NCBI RefSeq assembly: GCF_024586455.1 | Contig: NC_065923.1 | Coordinates: 1,674,001-1,738,000, forward strand | Direction of reading: 5' to 3' | Length of the DNA: 64,000 nt | DNA from: Bactrocera neohumeralis | Lineage: Eukaryota > Arthropoda > Insecta > Diptera > Tephritidae | Part shown: in pieces, positions 60,601 to 64,000 of the stretch | Layout of the letters: each line of letters starts with the position of its first letter | How positions within the stretch are numbered: the first letter of the stretch is position 1 | Position numbers and translations under genes: made by a program | Notes under the pieces: generated by a model | Database searches by the model: none | Seen by the model: the letters and a program-made list of their open reading frames with translations, nothing else | Told to the model about the DNA's origin: nothing

Positions 60601-62679
60601 AATATAACAGCTATTTTTATAATATTTTCAAATGAATAGCTGAAAGAAGGAATTTCTTTTTTCAAAAATATCAAATCAAAATGTGTCAGCGTATGCGGTT
60701 ACGCAAGGTCGCCAATTTTGCCTAAGCACACAGCTTAATATATTTCTTTATGAAGTGCGACACGGCGTATGAATAACATTCAACGCGGTTGTGTGGGCAC
60801 AGGCGTATGAGTAACATGTTACCCATTAATTCTTTTGAATTGCATTATGCCGCAGATTGTAAAGAAAAACCTTGAAAAATATTATAAAAAATTATTCCTA
60901 CAACGTTGCATGATGTACACACATTTATATAGAAGCGCTTATTGTTACACTTATTCCTTTGAACATTTGTGGGCGGAAAGGCTGTTTTGTTGTGGCTGAA
61001 TGATTATATGGAATAATTGCAAAAAGAGCTTGATTGAAATATAAGTGAATGGCTATATATATATATTTATACATATATAAAGGGGGTTGAATTATATTTT
61101 TGAATTATATATTGATGCAGCTAAAAATAAAAGCATTCAACCTAAGCTTGTTTCTTTAACAATGGCACCTTTGTAGCTTTTTCAAAGTTTAGTAAGAATA
61201 TTTATTTTATTTTAAAATACATTTTTGTGCTATAAAAAGATGAGTCAGGCAACATTTTCGTATTGGAAAAGTTGTTTATAAGCTTTCAATGAAAAAACGC
61301 TAACTCCATTAATAGCACGGCCTTGTCGGGCTGGTAGAATGTATAAAATATATAAGACTGATAAATTGAGAGCACATACTTTTCTGCCTCTCTCTTACTA
61401 GTTTCAGTAAAATCAGGTTTAGTTCTGTAAGTATTCCTAGCGAAAGTCTATCTTCAATTTATATGTAGCATATTGAAATCGCTAACCTTCTTCTTCATGC
61501 TCACTTCCATGCATCCACATGTGTCTGGTGTGCGAATTAAATGTCAACGAAATGCGCGCGAATGCTTTTAATAAATGCCACTCAAAGTAGAGATTAAATT
61601 AAGCATTCGCTTGCATGAGTTTACAGTTATCGGTGTAGACGCCGTGATATATGTATATGAGAGCATATATGTGAATGCATATTTAATCACTACACATGAT
61701 TTATAATTGTGCAACAGACATTATTGTAGTTGCATATAAGTACAGTTATAGTACGAATTTCGCATGTCGACAACCCGTTGCGTTAACAGCCAGAGTTGAT
61801 GAGGGAAACATCACGATGAGTGATCAAAAGGTGGAAATAAACGGTGTGTGCAGTAGCATTGCTTGGTGGAAATCAAATCGACTACTATTGTGTTATAAAG
61901 AAGCTATAAGAGATAGCATATAACTGCTGAAATATAATTGTGTAGTTGTGAAAAAGAAAGAAAGCTTCTGGAAATACGCGCTTGAAGATATAAGTATTAA
62001 TTCTTTATTAATACGTTTGATCAAAGCCAAATAAATAGGCAATCGTATAAATATATTTTCAGAACACAGATTTCAATCAACACATATGTTTGTAACATTT
62101 GTATAAACTAACATATAACATATATTTGCAATAACGCAGTCACTTGTCTACTTAAAGTCCAATCACAAAAGCACAGCTCCGCCAGTTTTTGTTTTGTTCT
62201 TTTTACCGGCTTACAGTCGCGCCTTTGACAATCTGCCGCCTTTTGTCCCATCGCTGATTGTCTGTTATCCGTTCGTTGTCCATTTTCATCGGCTGTCTGC
62301 TGATATTTCAACGGCAAAATGTGGCATCTCGTAAAGCTGTGCCGCGGCTTGTCTTTAATACCTTTTTTTAATTGCCTGACAGTTGGAATTATTATTAATA
62401 TTTGCTGTCGTCAGCAGGAGAGTTTTTACATGGCATAGTATGTGGCAACTGCTGAACTTGAACATATTGAGCATTTGAAAATATATATTCGGCGAAAAAA
62501 TAACAATAAAGTAAAGAGGAGTGAGGCTTTGTAAGTGTAGTTTACGATGTATGAGTTTTATCCACTTGCACTTTAGAAAAAACGATATTTTCTATTAAAA
62601 TTGTTATTAAAGTAACATTTTCTTTTATAAATAAACAAATATAATGTATACTAATAGAATTTAAAGCTGAGTTCAGTGA
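57601..62679. other. Noncoding stretch, no gene recognised
   Basis: AT-rich DNA with an A/G-rich tract at 58780-59640 (AAAAGAAAA and AACAACAAG runs) and CAACAACAA runs near 59730-59880. I found no splice pairs, promoter motifs, TIRs or domain matches that I would defend. Confidence 0.4.
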
Positions 62680-62965
62680 TTCATTTTGAAAAATTTTCAT
62701 TCCTTTGATCCCATGGCCGATCGGCAGGAGCACCTCCTAAAACAGGTGTCTGGCGGTAAGGATGATATTTTGCTTAAAATTATTTCAAGTCCATAAATAA
62801 AAAATGTTAATAATGCAATAAATGAATACTGATAATGATCGAAGGACTTTTGAATTTTGAAAAAAATGGCGCCTCCGGAAAAATAAAATCGTGTTTGTGA
62901 GTCAGAGTGGTTAAATAATCTTAACTTTGATGAAAAATCGTATTTCTACAATCATTATCTGCTAA
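62680..62965. repeat. Degenerate dispersed repeat, family C, copy 3
   Basis: It reads TTTGATCCCATGGCCGATCG, CACCTCCTAAAACAGGTGTC, TGGCGGTAAGGATGA, AAAATTATTTCAAG, GATAATGATCGAAGGAC and AATCATTATCTGC, the same order and spacing as copies 1 and 2. Confidence 0.55.
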
Positions 62966-63671
62966 ATATATCTAAGATGTAGAGTTTTTTAGTTGATCAG
63001 AACAGCCTTTCGGCCTTATGTGGGTTAGCTTAAGAAAGAAGTGTGTTTCTTATAACTGTGTATATTTGTACTTAGAATGAATAAAATCGGGTGAAAAATC
63101 GTCTTAGGACTCAAAGGAAACCATAATCATCAATCTCTTATTACATAGTGCAGTAAGGGTAAATAGTTTAAAATCATTAAGTTGTCTCACGATGCCCATT
63201 TTTAACTTCCCTTCTTCTGACAGGTCAAAATATTGCATAGATAGCCTCAGAAAGTATTCATTGAGTAGATGTGAGTAGCCGTAAAAGAGTTCATCTCAAA
63301 ATCTTAGGCTGAATACATAATGGAACAGAGCGCTATACGGAGAAATAGCGGTACCTATTGATGCACAGGAACATGTGTAAATACAATGAATTTTTTATAC
63401 CTTTCTTTGTGATTAAGTCTGATCAATTGCAATTTTTTCCAAACACATTTGTTACATACTCACTCGTACAGGTATGAAAATAAATTCTGCCGCGTGTTCT
63501 CATTAAATAAAATTAAGTCTGCACTTTCGCTCGTTTTCCCTAAGCTCCCCCATGTATTTAACGAAGGTAATTGAAAGCCAATACACGGGTCGACTGTGTA
63601 AGGACATGTTGACGCTTTCGAACTTCCCGCCGCCGCGTAGCATTTCTTTGTAGCAGCGCGCTTGTACTCAC
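62966..63671. other. AT-rich DNA, nothing recognised
   Basis: No supported feature up to the minus-strand donor at 63671. Confidence 0.4.
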
Positions 63672-63723
63672 CTGGGGAGTGCAAGGGGGAAAGGACTTAA
63701 GGAAAACACGGAAAATAGCTGCT
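63672..63723 (-). other. Candidate short exon with consensus donor CCCCAG|GTGAGT
   Basis: On the minus strand TTTGCTTGCAG precedes a 52-nt pyrimidine-rich segment that ends CCCCAG followed by GTGAGTAC, an almost perfect donor. Two frames are open across it. If the acceptor is not used, the donor could end a longer untranslated exon starting farther right. Nothing else in the neighbourhood identifies the gene. Confidence 0.25.
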
Positions 63724-64000
63724 CTGCAAGCAAATCGTGGCAAGGTATTTGTATGCAATCGGCATATTTAATTAATGCTTGTTAAAAGCAGGAAAGCAAG
63801 GACCAACCGCGCGCTCAAACGCACACACCACTCACACTCACCGCCAGCAGTCGGTGTTGAAAAGCGTTTTCGCATTACGCAGCCAAAAGAGGAATACGAA
63901 AAACCTGAAGCATGAAAACATAAAAGGGTACAACAGAAACAACAAAAAAAGAACGAAAGAACAACAACAGCGTGTGTAACAGATATAAATTGTCGAGATG

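Noticed and set aside
1..64000. tRNA, rRNA, CRISPR and bacterial-type operon signals
   Set aside because: No cloverleaf with both A and B boxes, no rRNA-like blocks and no regularly spaced repeats were seen. The spliced gene structure rules out a bacterial source.

Overview
The window looks like AT-rich nuclear DNA from a higher fly (Diptera). A tephritid fruit fly such as Bactrocera, Zeugodacus or Ceratitis is my best guess, from general familiarity with their repeats and not from a search. The evidence is spliced genes with GT/AG introns, insect-type core promoters, (CA)n/(TA)n/(CAA)n simple repeats, and a dense load of decayed DNA transposons. Nothing bacterial, no CRISPR array, no rRNA and no convincing tRNA was seen.

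One protein-coding gene is well supported and complete: a two-coding-exon gene on the minus strand (4616-7267) for a 191-residue PTB/PID-domain adaptor. It has a probable noncoding 5' exon and initiator near 9656-9705. Weaker gene evidence follows. At 29936 a Motif 1 plus E-box promoter sits just upstream of a 112-codon ORF. At 39858 an exact initiator and DPE pair heads a GC-rich, probably noncoding exon ending at a strong splice donor (41294). An unrecognised C-terminal exon lies at 47595-47727, a minus-strand open stretch at 23367-23690, and isolated first-exon or splice-site candidates near 10080, 18312, 48657 and 63672. Most of the rest is probably intronic or intergenic. GC-rich islands near 10, 22.5, 31, 34, 39-41 and 55.5 kb are probably regulatory or untranslated sequence.

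Mobile elements make up most of the remaining interpretable content. (1) 445-1913 is a PIF/Harbinger element with perfect 19-bp terminal inverted repeats. It keeps a damaged Myb/SANT-like gene with a split start codon, but only a stub of its transposase. (2) 8399-9130 is a MITE flanked by TA. (3) Three copies of one noncoding, hairpin-ended repeat lie at 15688, 28827 and 35128. (4) 42654-42875 is a small MITE. (5) 44215-45815 is a Helitron with both termini intact (5' TC, 3' hairpin plus CTAG, inserted between A and T) but a gutted helicase. (6) Mariner/IS630-class relics lie at 36.3, 41.8, 46.0, 53.3-54.4 (both ends visible) and 57.2 kb. (7) A non-LTR retrotransposon tail lies at 32.4-32.9 kb. 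(8) Several older dispersed repeats are also present.

The least understood locus is 51236-52737 on the minus strand. It is a broken but intron-containing copy of a cysteine-pair-rich protein family of unknown function, which I recall as recurring in arthropods and cnidarians.
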